The position numbers and the translations under genes were made by a program. Below the pieces are notes generated by a model that saw only the letters and a program-made list of their open reading frames with translations, ran no database searches and was not told the origin of the DNA. From positions 1,860,001 to 1,924,000 of the forward strand of contig NC_022663.1 of the NCBI RefSeq assembly GCF_000157895.3: a stretch of 64,000 nucleotides of DNA, read 5' to 3'. Of this stretch, positions 49,867-61,931 are shown piece after piece; position 1 is the stretch's first letter; each line of letters starts with the position of its first letter. This DNA is from Mycobacterium kansasii ATCC 12478. Its GTDB lineage: Bacteria > Actinomycetota > Actinomycetes > Mycobacteriales > Mycobacteriaceae.

Positions 49867-50826
49867 TCAGCCGCACAGCGACAGCACAATGCCGTCCAGG
49901 ATGTCGTGCTCGCTGACCGTCAACTCGTCGATACCGGCCCGGTCGCGGAATTCGCGCGCCAACTCCTCGGCCACAATCGCTCCGCCGGCGATCACGTCCA
50001 CCCGGCCCTCGTGCATCGGCGGCAGGGCGGCGCGCTGTTTGCGAGTCATTTTCACCAGCCGCTCACACACGGCCAGCAGCTCATCCCCCGGCACCCGCGA
50101 AAGGTGAATGGCCGCAGCATCATAGGCCGCCATGTTGTGAGCCAGCGCGGACAACGTGGTCATTGTTCCGGCGAGGCCGACCCAGGTCCGGGCCGCCTCG
50201 ACAGGTACCACCTGCAATGCGACCGCCAACCGTTCGCGCACCACCTCGCGGGCCGCGGCAACTTCCGGAGCCGTCGGGGGATCGGAGTGCAAACAGCGTT
50301 CGGTCAGCCGGACGCAGCCGATGTCGGCCGAATAACTCGCGACCACCTCGTTATCAGCCTTCCCGAGCACAATCTCGGTGGAGCCGCCGCCCAAATCCAC
50401 AACCACGAAAGGCGCACCGGCGCTGTCTAATTCACCGACAGCGCCGCGGAACGACAGCTCGGCCTCCTCGGCGCCGCTGATCACTTCGGCCACCGAACCG
50501 GGGATGACGGCGCCCAGCACCTCGGCCGTCATCGCGAAAAAGGCGTCTCGGTTGGCGGCGTCGCGAGTGGCCGACGTGGCAACCATTCGCACCCGCTCGA
50601 CACGGTGCAGCCTCAGCAATGCGGCATAGTCGGTCAACGCTGCGCGGGTGCGCGAAATGGCATCCGGGGCCAATTCGCCGGTCGCGTCGACTCCCTGACC
50701 CAACCGGACAATCCGCGTTTCGCGATGCACATCGTGCAGGCGGGCGCCGGTCGCCTCCGCGATCAACAGGCGAATCGAGTTGGTACCGCAGTCGATTGCC
50801 GCAATCCTTCTTCCCGATCCACTCAT
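49867..50826 (-). CDS. ppx: Ppx/GppA-family phosphatase
   Basis: A 319-residue protein of the ASKHA fold: AAIDCGTNSIRLLIAE (phosphate 1), a central GAEEAELSFRG, phosphate-2 loop VVVDLGGGSTEI and AGTMTTLSAL. Family members degrade polyphosphate or convert pppGpp to ppGpp. The start at ATG 50826 overlaps the DUF501 stop (ATGA); this gives the length I recall for Rv1026 (319). Last gene of the eno-ftsB-DUF501-ppx operon. Confidence 0.93.
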   Translation of the reverse strand: MSGSGRRIAAIDCGTNSIRLLIAEATGARLHDVHRETRIVRLGQGVDATGELAPDAISRTRAALTDYAALLRLHRVERVRMVATSATRDAANRDAFFAMTAEVLGAVIPGSVAEVISGAEEAELSFRGAVGELDSAGAPFVVVDLGGGSTEIVLGKADNEVVASYSADIGCVRLTERCLHSDPPTAPEVAAAREVVRERLAVALQVVPVEAARTWVGLAGTMTTLSALAHNMAAYDAAAIHLSRVPGDELLAVCERLVKMTRKQRAALPPMHEGRVDVIAGGAIVAEELAREFRDRAGIDELTVSEHDILDGIVLSLCG

Positions 50827-51314
50827 CGCCACTGCTCCCCCACAATCAAACCCGCTGCCGCGGGATCGGCGGCCAGCAGCGCCACCGCCTCATCGCCGAG
50901 CGGATTCACCCCGGCACCCTTGGCGAGCGAATGCGCGATCAGCACGTGCAGGCACTTCACCCGGTCGGGCATGCCGCCGGCCGACACGGATGTCCCCAGC
51001 GGTTCGATGGCGTCACGCTCGGCCAGATACGACTCGTGCGCCCGCCGGTAAGCCGCAGCCAGGCCGGAGTCGCATCGGAGCCGATGGGTCATCTCACGCA
51101 TGAGCCCGGTGGTCTCCAGCCGGCTCGCCGCCGCCGTGAGCACCGGATGCGTCAGGTAGTACAACGTCGGAAACGGCGTGCCGTCAGGCAGTTTCGGGGC
51201 GGTTTTCACCACGCCGGGTTCACCGTTGGGGCATCGATAAGCCACCTCGAGCACGCCGCGAGGCTCCCGGCCGAGCTGACGCGCCACCACCTGGAGGTCG
51301 GCCCGGTCAACCAC
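50823..51314 (-). CDS. DUF501-family protein
   Basis: About 163 residues from GTG 51314, which overlaps the end of ftsB; the longer frame upstream is antisense-like Pro/Arg sequence. Core motifs of DUF501 are RGVLEVAYRCPNGEPGVVKT, PFPTLYYLTHP and GMPDRVKCLHVLIAHSLA with a conserved Cys/His set. Conserved in actinobacteria between ftsB-like and ppx genes; function unknown. It corresponds to Rv1025. Confidence 0.88.
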   Translation of the reverse strand: MVDRADLQVVARQLGREPRGVLEVAYRCPNGEPGVVKTAPKLPDGTPFPTLYYLTHPVLTAAASRLETTGLMREMTHRLRCDSGLAAAYRRAHESYLAERDAIEPLGTSVSAGGMPDRVKCLHVLIAHSLAKGAGVNPLGDEAVALLAADPAAAGLIVGEQWR

Positions 51315-51981
51315 CGGGTGCCGTCGGGTTGGGCGGCACCGCACCGGGCGGACCGGGTTCGGGTGTGGGCTCCGGGGCGGCGGCAGGCGGCAAGTGTGGC
51401 GCATCGGCGATGGTATGCCACAACGCGGTATACCAGGGCTCGTTCTTGGCCGGGGTCGGCGCATCGCCGCGAGGCTGGGGCGACACCGCCGCCGTCGGCG
51501 GAAGCTGGACCTGAAACGGGATGTCGCCCGGCATCACGAACCCGAGACGCTCGCGGGCCTGGGCCGCGATATAGGCCGGGTCGGCCAGCTGGTTCTTCTG
51601 CCGTTCCAGGTCGGCGATCTGGCGACGCAGCGCGGCTTCCGTCGCCGACAGTTGTTCCATCTCGGTGCGCTGCGCGAAGTAGGTGCGTACCGGCCCGGCG
51701 ATGGTCAGCGTGAGCACACACACCACCGCGGCCAGCACCGCCGCCCGCCGGGCGGTGAACCCCAGCCGCTGATCGGACCGCTGTTCCAGGGATTCGGTGA
51801 ACGAGCGCTTGATGGGTTCGACGACATGCTCGCGCAGGGTGCGGGTGGTCTGGCCGGTGGCCGGCGACGACGCGGGCCGCGACGGCGACGCCGAGCGACG
51901 GGCCCGGGACGTGTCGCCGGCCTTGCCCGGCCGCGAAGCCGGGGAGCGGCGTTTCGAATCGGGTCGTTTCGCGTCGGGCAT
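51307..51981 (-). CDS. ftsB: FtsB/DivIC-like cell-division protein
   Basis: A 224-residue bitopic membrane protein: a basic, Ser/Pro-rich cytoplasmic tail, a single helix (AAVLAAVVCVLTLTIAGPV, about residues 80-98), then a coiled coil (EMEQLSATEAALRRQIADLE) and the family motif ARERLGFVMPGD. The Pro-rich C-terminus is outside. FtsB works with FtsL and FtsQ in the divisome. It lies 34 bases after eno and overlaps the DUF501 gene. It corresponds to Rv1024. Confidence 0.88.
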   Translation of the reverse strand: MPDAKRPDSKRRSPASRPGKAGDTSRARRSASPSRPASSPATGQTTRTLREHVVEPIKRSFTESLEQRSDQRLGFTARRAAVLAAVVCVLTLTIAGPVRTYFAQRTEMEQLSATEAALRRQIADLERQKNQLADPAYIAAQARERLGFVMPGDIPFQVQLPPTAAVSPQPRGDAPTPAKNEPWYTALWHTIADAPHLPPAAAPEPTPEPGPPGAVPPNPTAPGG

Positions 51982-52015
51982 GTCGTTTCAGCCGCGCCTC
52001 GAGTTGGCGGCCAAC

Positions 52016-53305
52016 CTATTTTTGATCCCCAAGGTATCGGGGAAAGGCCAGGTCGCCGGCGTAACGGGCGGCGTCGCCGAGCGTGTCTTCGATCCGCAAT
52101 AGCTGGTTGTACTTGGCGACCCGTTCACTGCGGGCCGGTGCACCCGTCTTGATCTGTCCGCTGCCGACGGCCACCGCCAGGTCGGCGATCATGGTGTCCT
52201 CGGTCTCGCCGCTGCGGTGGCTCATCATCGTGCGATATCCGCTGTGGTGAGCCAGCGCCACCGCGTCGAGTGTCTCGGTCAGCGTGCCGATCTGATTCAC
52301 CTTGACCAGCAACGCGTTTGCCACGCCTCGCTCGATGCCCTCTTCGAGTCGCTCCGGATTGGTGACGAAGATATCGTCGCCGACGATCTGTACCCGGTCG
52401 CCGATCGACGCCGTGAGCGCGGCCCAGCCGTCCCAGTCGTCTTCGGACAGCGGGTCTTCGATGGACACCAGGGGGTAGGACGCCAACAGTCCGGCGTAGA
52501 ACTCGGCCATCTGCTCGGCGGTGCGGGTCGAACCCTCGAAGGAGTAGCCGGTGCCCTCGGTGAAGAACTCGGTGGCCGCGGCGTCGAGTGCCAGTGCCAC
52601 GTCCGAGCCAAGTTGGAAACCCGCCGACTCGATGGCCCGGCTGATCAGATCCAGCGCCGCGGTGGTGCCGGCCACGTCCGGGGCAAAACCGCCTTCGTCA
52701 CCCAGGCCGGTGGACAGCCCCTCCTTCTTCAGCACCGACTTCAGCGCGTGGTACACCTCGGCGCCCCAGCGCAGTGCCTCGGCAAAGCTCGGGGCGCCGA
52801 TCGGGGCCACCATGAACTCCTGGATGTCGACGGCGGTGTCGGCGTGTGCGCCGCCGTTGAGGATGTTCATCATGGGCACCGGCAGGATGTGGGCGTTGGG
52901 GCCGCCGATGTAACGGAACAACGGCAATTCCGCCGATTCCGCGGCGGCCTTGGCAACGGCCAGCGAGACACCGAGGATCGCATTGCCGCCCAGCCGGGAT
53001 TTGTCGGGCGTGCCGTCCAGGTCGACCAGCGCCTGGTCGACGAGCCGCTGGTCGTCGGCGTTGAGGCCGATGACCGCCGGGCCGATTTCATCGAGTACGG
53101 CTTGGACTGCCTTCTTGACCCCCTTGCCGCCGTAGCGGTCGCCGCCGTCGCGCAATTCGACGGCCTCGTGCTCGCCCGTCGATGCGCCCGACGGCACCGC
53201 GGCGCGGGCGAAGGTGCCGTCCATCAGAGCCACCTCGACCTCGACCGTCGGGTTGCCGCGGGAATCCAGAATCTCGCGGGCCCCGACCTGCTCGATAATC
53301 GGCAC
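52016..53305 (-). CDS. eno: Enolase
   Basis: A 429-residue protein converting 2-phosphoglycerate to phosphoenolpyruvate in glycolysis. Conserved parts include REILDSRGNPTVEVEV, GASTGEHEAVELRDG, the metal ligands in SIEDPLSEDDWDGW and GDDIFVTN, and the signature MMSHRSGETEDTMIADLAV. GTG 53305 is preceded by AAAGGAGAATCC. First gene of the eno-ftsB-DUF501-ppx operon. Confidence 0.98.
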   Translation of the reverse strand: MPIIEQVGAREILDSRGNPTVEVEVALMDGTFARAAVPSGASTGEHEAVELRDGGDRYGGKGVKKAVQAVLDEIGPAVIGLNADDQRLVDQALVDLDGTPDKSRLGGNAILGVSLAVAKAAAESAELPLFRYIGGPNAHILPVPMMNILNGGAHADTAVDIQEFMVAPIGAPSFAEALRWGAEVYHALKSVLKKEGLSTGLGDEGGFAPDVAGTTAALDLISRAIESAGFQLGSDVALALDAAATEFFTEGTGYSFEGSTRTAEQMAEFYAGLLASYPLVSIEDPLSEDDWDGWAALTASIGDRVQIVGDDIFVTNPERLEEGIERGVANALLVKVNQIGTLTETLDAVALAHHSGYRTMMSHRSGETEDTMIADLAVAVGSGQIKTGAPARSERVAKYNQLLRIEDTLGDAARYAGDLAFPRYLGDQK

Positions 53306-53386
53306 TGGATTCTCCTTTGCGCTGTGGTTCTCTTATGGTCCCCGGACCGCCCATTAGCGTAAAGCTTGGCTCGGCGCTTTATCCTG

Positions 53387-54127
53387 CTACAGCGGGTGAC
53401 CCGCCGCGTAAGCGGTCGCCCAGTCCCGCACCGCCCGCGCGTAGACACCGGAGTTGTTGTAGGCGCGCAACGCAGTGATCCAGCCGCGCGGCGTCGCGAG
53501 ATCCTTTCCGCGCCAGCACAAGTAACCTGCCGCCGAGAGTGCGGCATCGTCGATGTTGTCGGGACTGACAATGCCGTCGTTGTTGGCGTCGACCCCGTAG
53601 AGTCGCCAGGTCTCGGCGATGAACTGCATCGGCCCCATCGCGCGCTGCACCCCGTCTCCGTCGGAAGCGCCGTCGACGGTGCCGCGGTCGCTGTCCACGA
53701 TGCGCAGCGTGCCGCCCGTGCCGTCGAGGCGAACACCACGAATGGGCGGAGTCACGTCACCGTTGGGCGCAATGGTCGCGCCGCGATAGGTGCCGTTATG
53801 GCTCTCGACCTGCCCGATACCGGCCAGCGTCGTCCACGCGATGTGGCACTTCGGGTTCTCGACCTCCGCGACGCGAGCGGCGTAGGCGTAGGCCTCGAGA
53901 GCGATGACCGGCATTTCCAGGGCCGGAGCACGTTGCTCGGCCCACTCTCGCAGCTGATCGGCGGGCCGGCCGCTGGCATACGTGTCCACCGGCGGCACCG
54001 GATCCCCCGGCGGCGGCGGCACACCGTCGGGAATGAACAAGCTGAGCTGCCAGGTGCAACTGGACGCCAACAGCATCGCGGTCGCCCCTATCACGGCGAC
54101 CGCGCGCAACCAACGTCTCGGCGTCAC
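53387..54127 (-). CDS. lpqU: Lipoprotein LpqU, putative lytic transglycosylase
   Basis: A 246-residue protein: signal peptide with lipobox LASSC near residue 24, a Pro-rich linker, then an SLT-like domain with the catalytic Glu in GIGQVESHNGTY and the motifs RAMGPMQFIAETW and RAYNNSGVYARAV. It would cut peptidoglycan at the outer face of the membrane. GTG 54127 has AAGGAG 5 bases upstream. Located between eno and mazG as in M. tuberculosis Rv1022. Confidence 0.92.
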   Translation of the reverse strand: MTPRRWLRAVAVIGATAMLLASSCTWQLSLFIPDGVPPPPGDPVPPVDTYASGRPADQLREWAEQRAPALEMPVIALEAYAYAARVAEVENPKCHIAWTTLAGIGQVESHNGTYRGATIAPNGDVTPPIRGVRLDGTGGTLRIVDSDRGTVDGASDGDGVQRAMGPMQFIAETWRLYGVDANNDGIVSPDNIDDAALSAAGYLCWRGKDLATPRGWITALRAYNNSGVYARAVRDWATAYAAGHPL

Positions 54128-54494
54128 ACTGCTCCTTCGTGGCTCCTTGGGCTCTGTTGGGGGCTCCGTGTGTGGCTGTGCCCAGGCCCGACCGCCGCTT
54201 CCCTTACGTCCTATTCCGGTCTGCTGCTGCTGTGGTCATGATCATCGTCCCACGGGTTCGGAGCGTGCCCCTTCTGATTCACGGCTCAGCACCCGGACAT
54301 GCCGTTCTTATGACGTAGACATCGGTTAGCTGGGAGCGTGTTTGGCTATCGCTGTTCCCGGTTTTGTTGGCAGCAAACGCATCTGTCGCAAACTTTGCGG
54401 TGATCGCTTGCCGTGGCTGGGCTCTGAGTGCTCGCAACGACCGAGCAAACCGGCCCGGCGTGGCCAAAAATCCTGTGTACCCGCGACAGGCGGC
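54128..54494 (-). promoter_or_regulatory. Long leader of lpqU, possible c-di-AMP (ydaO-like) riboswitch
   Basis: A 367-base gap without coding character. On the minus strand, 54238-54283 contains GUGAAUC, then GGGGCACGCUCCGAACCCGU, and about 30 bases later CAGCAGACCGGAAUAGGACG. These resemble, in order, the conserved GUGAAUC, CCGAACCCGU and CAGCUAACC..GUAGGCG blocks of ydaO/c-di-AMP riboswitches, which precede cell-wall hydrolase genes in actinobacteria. The 5' half of the element is not convincing and there is an extra segment in the middle, so this is only a suggestion. Confidence 0.28.
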
Positions 54495-55615
54495 TCAGCG
54501 CCTGCCTTTGCGCTTCTTCGAGCCGCCGCGGGACTCCTTACCCGTTGCCGGGTCGGTTTCGGGGCTGGTTTCCAGTGCATCGTCCGCCTCGCCGGGCACA
54601 TCCACTGTTTCGAAGACAGGTTCGGAGCCCAAGGCCGGCTCGTCCGTCTCGAGCGTCACCGCGGCTGGCGCCGCATCGACCAGCGAGGCACCGGATGGCC
54701 AGTGGGCCAGCCACTCTTCTGCGGTGATCGTGCCGATGGGCGTCACGTCGAGTTCCTCGGCAACACTGTCGCCACGGCGCGCGGCCGCAATCGCCTTCTC
54801 GGCGCTGCGGACCTGGTCGATAAAGTCCAAAATAGCTGCGCGCAAGGAATTTTCCGCATCAACCTCGGCCGAAACACGGATCGAGGTGATGCCCGACGGG
54901 ATCAGCTGCGGAGGTAGGCCCGCCTTGCTGACCCGCTGAATGACCTTCTGCGCCAAAGCTAACGCCGGCTGACCGGTATGGACCTCGTCCAAAACGGAGT
55001 TCCGGGACTTCTCGGCCGCCTTCCGCTCTTCCCACTGAGCCATCTGCTCGTGCAGCGAAATCTCTTGCCCGGCAAGAACTCCCGGTGCACGATTAGCCAG
55101 CTTGCGGATCAGCGTGTCGGCGACGTCGTCGATGGTGAACGGAAGCAGCGCCGCGTCTTCGGCGATGCGAGCATGGAAAAGCACCTGCAGCAGCAAGTCA
55201 CCGAGTTCCTCGCGCAGCTGGTTCACATCGCCCCTGTGCACCGCGTCGAGCAGCTCGTAAGTCTCCTCCAACAGGTAGCGGCGCAGCGAGTTGTGGGTCT
55301 GCTCGCTTTCCCACGGTCCGTCGGTGCGAAGTTTGTCCATCATGGCCACGGCGTCGAGCAGTCGTTCCCCGCGCCGGCGATCCGGTACCGAGATCAGCCG
55401 AGCCCCGCCGGCCAGTCGTGCCGCCACGGCCGGATGGTTGGGATCGGATGACAGCAACACCGGTGCGTCGGCTCCCATGTGCACCGGGTGCGCGTCGCGC
55501 AGCGACCACGGCACCGCGACCGGCATCTCCTCGGTGTATTGCACCGGGCCACCGAGCAACTCGATGGCTTCGACGGGCACCAGCGACGGGCGGCGCGGGT
55601 CGACCAGGACGACAA

Positions 55616-55619
<4 letters not shown>
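54495..55619 (-). CDS. mazG: Nucleoside triphosphate pyrophosphohydrolase MazG
   Basis: A 374-residue protein. The MazG domain has the EExx(12-28)ExxD metal-binding pattern: LLEETYELLDAVHRGD then LREELGDLLLQVLFHARI. It cleaves (d)NTPs, including oxidised ones, to monophosphates. An acidic, Pro-rich C-terminal tail ending KKRKGRR makes it longer than the 325 residues I recall for M. tuberculosis. Its ATG overlaps the mfd stop codon by 4 bases (ATGA). Confidence 0.95.
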
Positions 55620-59332
<3,713 letters not shown>

Positions 59333-59341
59333 GATGCGGCC

Positions 59342-59347
59342 ATTCTA
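59342..59347 (-). promoter_or_regulatory. -10-like hexamer close to the mfd start
   Basis: TAGAAT (minus strand) is followed after 9 bases by the mfd ATG. With no Shine-Dalgarno sequence in the short stretch between, this suggests leaderless or nearly leaderless transcription, common in mycobacteria. Confidence 0.4.
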
Positions 59348-59439
59348 GGGCGCAGCCGATTCGTCAAAATCGAGCCTGCCGCCGTCAAGAATGCGTAAGG
59401 ACCCCGATACCGGCCCCGGCGCCGGCACATCGTGGAGCC

Positions 59440-60780
59440 ATGACCCTGCTCGACCTGCTACCGTCCATCGGGCACGCGGCACCGCGGCGGTTCGACCCCG
59501 CGATCTGGCCGACCACCGCCAGCTCCGACGAGGACGGCCGGCTGTGCACCGGCGGCGTGCCGCTCGCCGACATCGCCGACGAGTTCGGCACCCCCGCCTA
59601 CGTGATCGACGAAACCGACTTCCGCCACCGCGCCCGTCGCTACCGCGCGGTGTTGCGGGACGTCGAGGTCGTCTATGCCGGGAAGTCGTTGCTGACCACC
59701 GCGGTGGCACGCTGGGCCCGCGAAGAGGGACTCGGCATCGGCGTCTGCTCACCCGGCGAGCTGGCCGTCGCCCTGGCCGGTGGCGTGGACCCGTCACGCA
59801 TGGTCATGCACGGCAATGCCACCTCGCCCGACGAGCTGCGCGACGCCGTGGCCGTCGGTGTCGGGCGCCTGGTCCTGGATTCCAGCCTCGGCATCGCCTA
59901 CCTGGCCGGACTGGCGCGCTGGCGCCAGCGGGTGCTCATCCGGGTGACCCCCGATGTCGATGTTCACGGCCACCGGGCGGTCACCACCGGTATCAGCGAC
60001 CCGACCTGCGGGTTCACCCTCACCGGCGGCCATGCCGCCGACGCGGTAAGGGCGGTGCTGGCGCATCCCATCCTCGACCTGATCGGACTGCACTGCCAGC
60101 TGGGCCCACAGGTCAGCGACCCGGCCCGCTACGGCGAAGCGATCCGCCGCCTGATCGCGGCAATGGCCGACATCCGGGCACACCACGGCGTCATCCTCAC
60201 CGAACTCAATATCGGCGGCGGCCACGCCGTCCCCTACCTGCGCGGGGACCCCGAACTCGACCTCGCCGAGTTGGCCGGCGTCATCGAAGACGCGCTGGAC
60301 GAAGCCTGCGCCGCCGAACACTTCCCGCGCCCGGCCGTCGTCGTAGAGCCCGGTCGCGCTATCAGCGCGCGGGCCGGCGTCACGCTCTACCGCGTCTGCT
60401 CGGTGAAGACCCGGCCGAACGGCCACACCGTGGTCGCAGTGGACGGCGGAAGGAGCGACAATCCGCGGGTGGCGCTGGACGGCGCACAGTACACGGTCGC
60501 CCTGGCCAACCGGCATGGCCTGGGCGTCAAGCGGTCCGTCACCGTGGCGGGCCGGCATTGCGGCGCCGGCGACGAGATCGCCCGCAATGTCGAGCTGCCG
60601 TCGGATATCCATGCGGGCGACCTGCTCGCGGTGGCGTGTACCGGCTCCTATCACCACAGCATGGCGTCGAACTACACCATGGTCGGGCGGCCGCCGCTGG
60701 TGGCAGTCAACGGCGGCCGGGCCCGGGAGCTGGTTCGCCGCGAAACGATCGCCGACCTGTTGTCACGCGATTGCGGGTAA
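59440..60780 (+). CDS. PLP-dependent decarboxylase, diaminopimelate-decarboxylase-like
   Basis: A 446-residue protein of the fold-III (alanine racemase/DAP decarboxylase) family: PLP lysine Lys82 (VYAGKSLLTT), LNIGGGHAVPY, phosphate-binding VVEPGRAISARAG, and the C-terminal Cys374 in CGAGD, where true DAP decarboxylases usually read CESxD. The altered motif suggests another substrate, such as ornithine, arginine or a modified amino acid. It is divergent from mfd (107-base gap) and convergent with the tetR gene (5-base gap). I do not recall a gene at this place in M. tuberculosis, so it is probably an acquired or differently retained gene. Its codon use looks like its neighbours. Confidence 0.88.
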   Translation: MTLLDLLPSIGHAAPRRFDPAIWPTTASSDEDGRLCTGGVPLADIADEFGTPAYVIDETDFRHRARRYRAVLRDVEVVYAGKSLLTTAVARWAREEGLGIGVCSPGELAVALAGGVDPSRMVMHGNATSPDELRDAVAVGVGRLVLDSSLGIAYLAGLARWRQRVLIRVTPDVDVHGHRAVTTGISDPTCGFTLTGGHAADAVRAVLAHPILDLIGLHCQLGPQVSDPARYGEAIRRLIAAMADIRAHHGVILTELNIGGGHAVPYLRGDPELDLAELAGVIEDALDEACAAEHFPRPAVVVEPGRAISARAGVTLYRVCSVKTRPNGHTVVAVDGGRSDNPRVALDGAQYTVALANRHGLGVKRSVTVAGRHCGAGDEIARNVELPSDIHAGDLLAVACTGSYHHSMASNYTMVGRPPLVAVNGGRARELVRRETIADLLSRDCG

Positions 60781-60785
60781 CGGGC

Positions 60786-61433
60786 CTACTCCCCCTGCAG
60801 CTGGGGATCGGCCTCGAGATGGGTCAGGCCATTCCAGACCAGGTTGACCAGGTGGGCGGCGACGACTTCCTTCTTGGGTTCCCGCGCGTCGAGCCACCAT
60901 TGCGCGGTCATCGACACCGAACCGACCAACGCCTGGGCGTATAGCGGCGCCAGGTCCGGGTCCAGGCCCCGCCGAGCGAAGTCACCGGCCAGGATGGAGC
61001 TGACCTGGCTGACGGCGTCGTTGAGCAGGCTGGAGTAGGTGCCCGAACTGATCGACGCCGGCGAGTCGCGGATCATGATGCGAAAGCCGTCGGTACGTTC
61101 CTCGACATAGGTCAGCAGGGCCAACGCGACCCGCTCGACACGCACCCGGGAGCGGTTGTTGGTCAGCGACGAGGTGATGCCGTCCAGCAGCGCCTGCATC
61201 TCCCGGTCGACGACCACCGCGTACAGGCCCTCCTTGCCGCCGAAATGCTCGTAGACAACCGGTTTGGAGACGTTGGCGCGTTGCGCGATTTCCTCGATCG
61301 AGGTTCCGTCGTAGCCGCGTTCGGCGAACAACGTTCGGGCGATGCCGATAAGTTGGTGCCGGCGTTCGCTGCCGGTCATCCGGGCGCGCGGCGCCCGCGT
61401 TTCCCTTTCCGGCTCCTTTTCGGGAACAGCCAC
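60786..61433 (-). CDS. TetR-family regulator (Rv1019-like)
   Basis: 215 residues from GTG 61433. The helix-turn-helix is TSIEEIAQRANVSKPVVYEHF, with a C-terminal effector domain ending EADPQLQGE. The start is debatable: GTG 61433 is preceded at the right distance by TACCCT (leaderless pattern), while ATG 61379 would give the 197 residues I recall for Rv1019 but has no ribosome-binding site. In M. tuberculosis the corresponding gene sits between mfd and the tRNA/glmU; here a decarboxylase gene has come between it and mfd, and it may regulate that convergent gene. Confidence 0.88.
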   Translation of the reverse strand: MAVPEKEPERETRAPRARMTGSERRHQLIGIARTLFAERGYDGTSIEEIAQRANVSKPVVYEHFGGKEGLYAVVVDREMQALLDGITSSLTNNRSRVRVERVALALLTYVEERTDGFRIMIRDSPASISSGTYSSLLNDAVSQVSSILAGDFARRGLDPDLAPLYAQALVGSVSMTAQWWLDAREPKKEVVAAHLVNLVWNGLTHLEADPQLQGE

Positions 61434-61440
61434 GTCAATT

Positions 61441-61446
61441 AGGGTA
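61441..61446 (-). promoter_or_regulatory. -10 hexamer for leaderless tetR transcript
   Basis: TACCCT (minus strand), 7 bases before GTG 61433, fits the mycobacterial TANNNT -10 rule with transcription starting at the G of the start codon. Confidence 0.45.
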
Positions 61447-61470
61447 TCCGGTCGGGCGGGGGTTAGCCGT

Positions 61471-61630
61471 GTCAAGCGTGCATGGAGGGCTTCGACTGTG
61501 AGCTGAGGGCTTTGAGCGTGCGTCGAGGGTGTCGGGCGTGCGTCAGGGGCGCCGAGCGTGAGCTGACGGCGCCGAGCGTGCGTCGAGGGCGCCGAGTGTG
61601 AGCTGACGGCGCCGACTGTGCGTCAGGGGC
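61471..61630 (+). repeat. Eight tandem 20-bp repeats
   Basis: Eight contiguous units, each exactly 20 bp, of the type GCCGAGCGTGAGCTGACGGC. The first half (GCCGAGCGTG) is well kept; the second half alternates between AGCTGACGGC and CGTCGAGGGC/CGTCAGGGGC, so there is also a partial 40-bp period. The units nearest the tetR gene are most diverged. The rest of the gap (61434-61784) holds no gene. Confidence 0.9.
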
Positions 61631-61784
61631 CGCCGGAGCCGTGATTTTGCCGCCCTATTCGCACACCCGAGGCCACAACTTCACAATCGTTTCGACAATC
61701 GACGCCGGGGGCTCCGGAGTCGATCCGCTTAACGTTAGAGTCTCATGGTGGTGAGCGGGCAAAATGCTCGCCATCGACCGGCAA

Positions 61785-61856
61785 TCCGTCGTGGTGTAAT
61801 CGGCAGCACATCAGATTTTGGTTCTGAGAGTTCAGGTTCGAGTCCTGGCGACGGAG
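61785..61856 (+). tRNA. tRNA-Gln (anticodon TTG)
   Basis: Full cloverleaf: acceptor TCCGTCG/CGACGGA, anticodon stem TCAGA/TCTGA with loop TTTTGGT (anticodon TTG), T-arm CAGG-TTCGAGT-CCTG, discriminator G as usual for glutamine. CCA is not encoded. It lies 75 bases before glmU, as in M. tuberculosis. Confidence 0.96.
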
Positions 61857-61931
61857 CGTGGCTCCCGGGATCTTCCCAAGATCGTTGCCGCGAGCGTGCG
61901 CGTTCGCGAGCGCGACACGTAAGGAGGGTCG

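Noticed and set aside
61471..61630. Possible CRISPR array
   Set aside because: The units are contiguous 20-bp repeats without unique spacers and there are no cas genes in the window.
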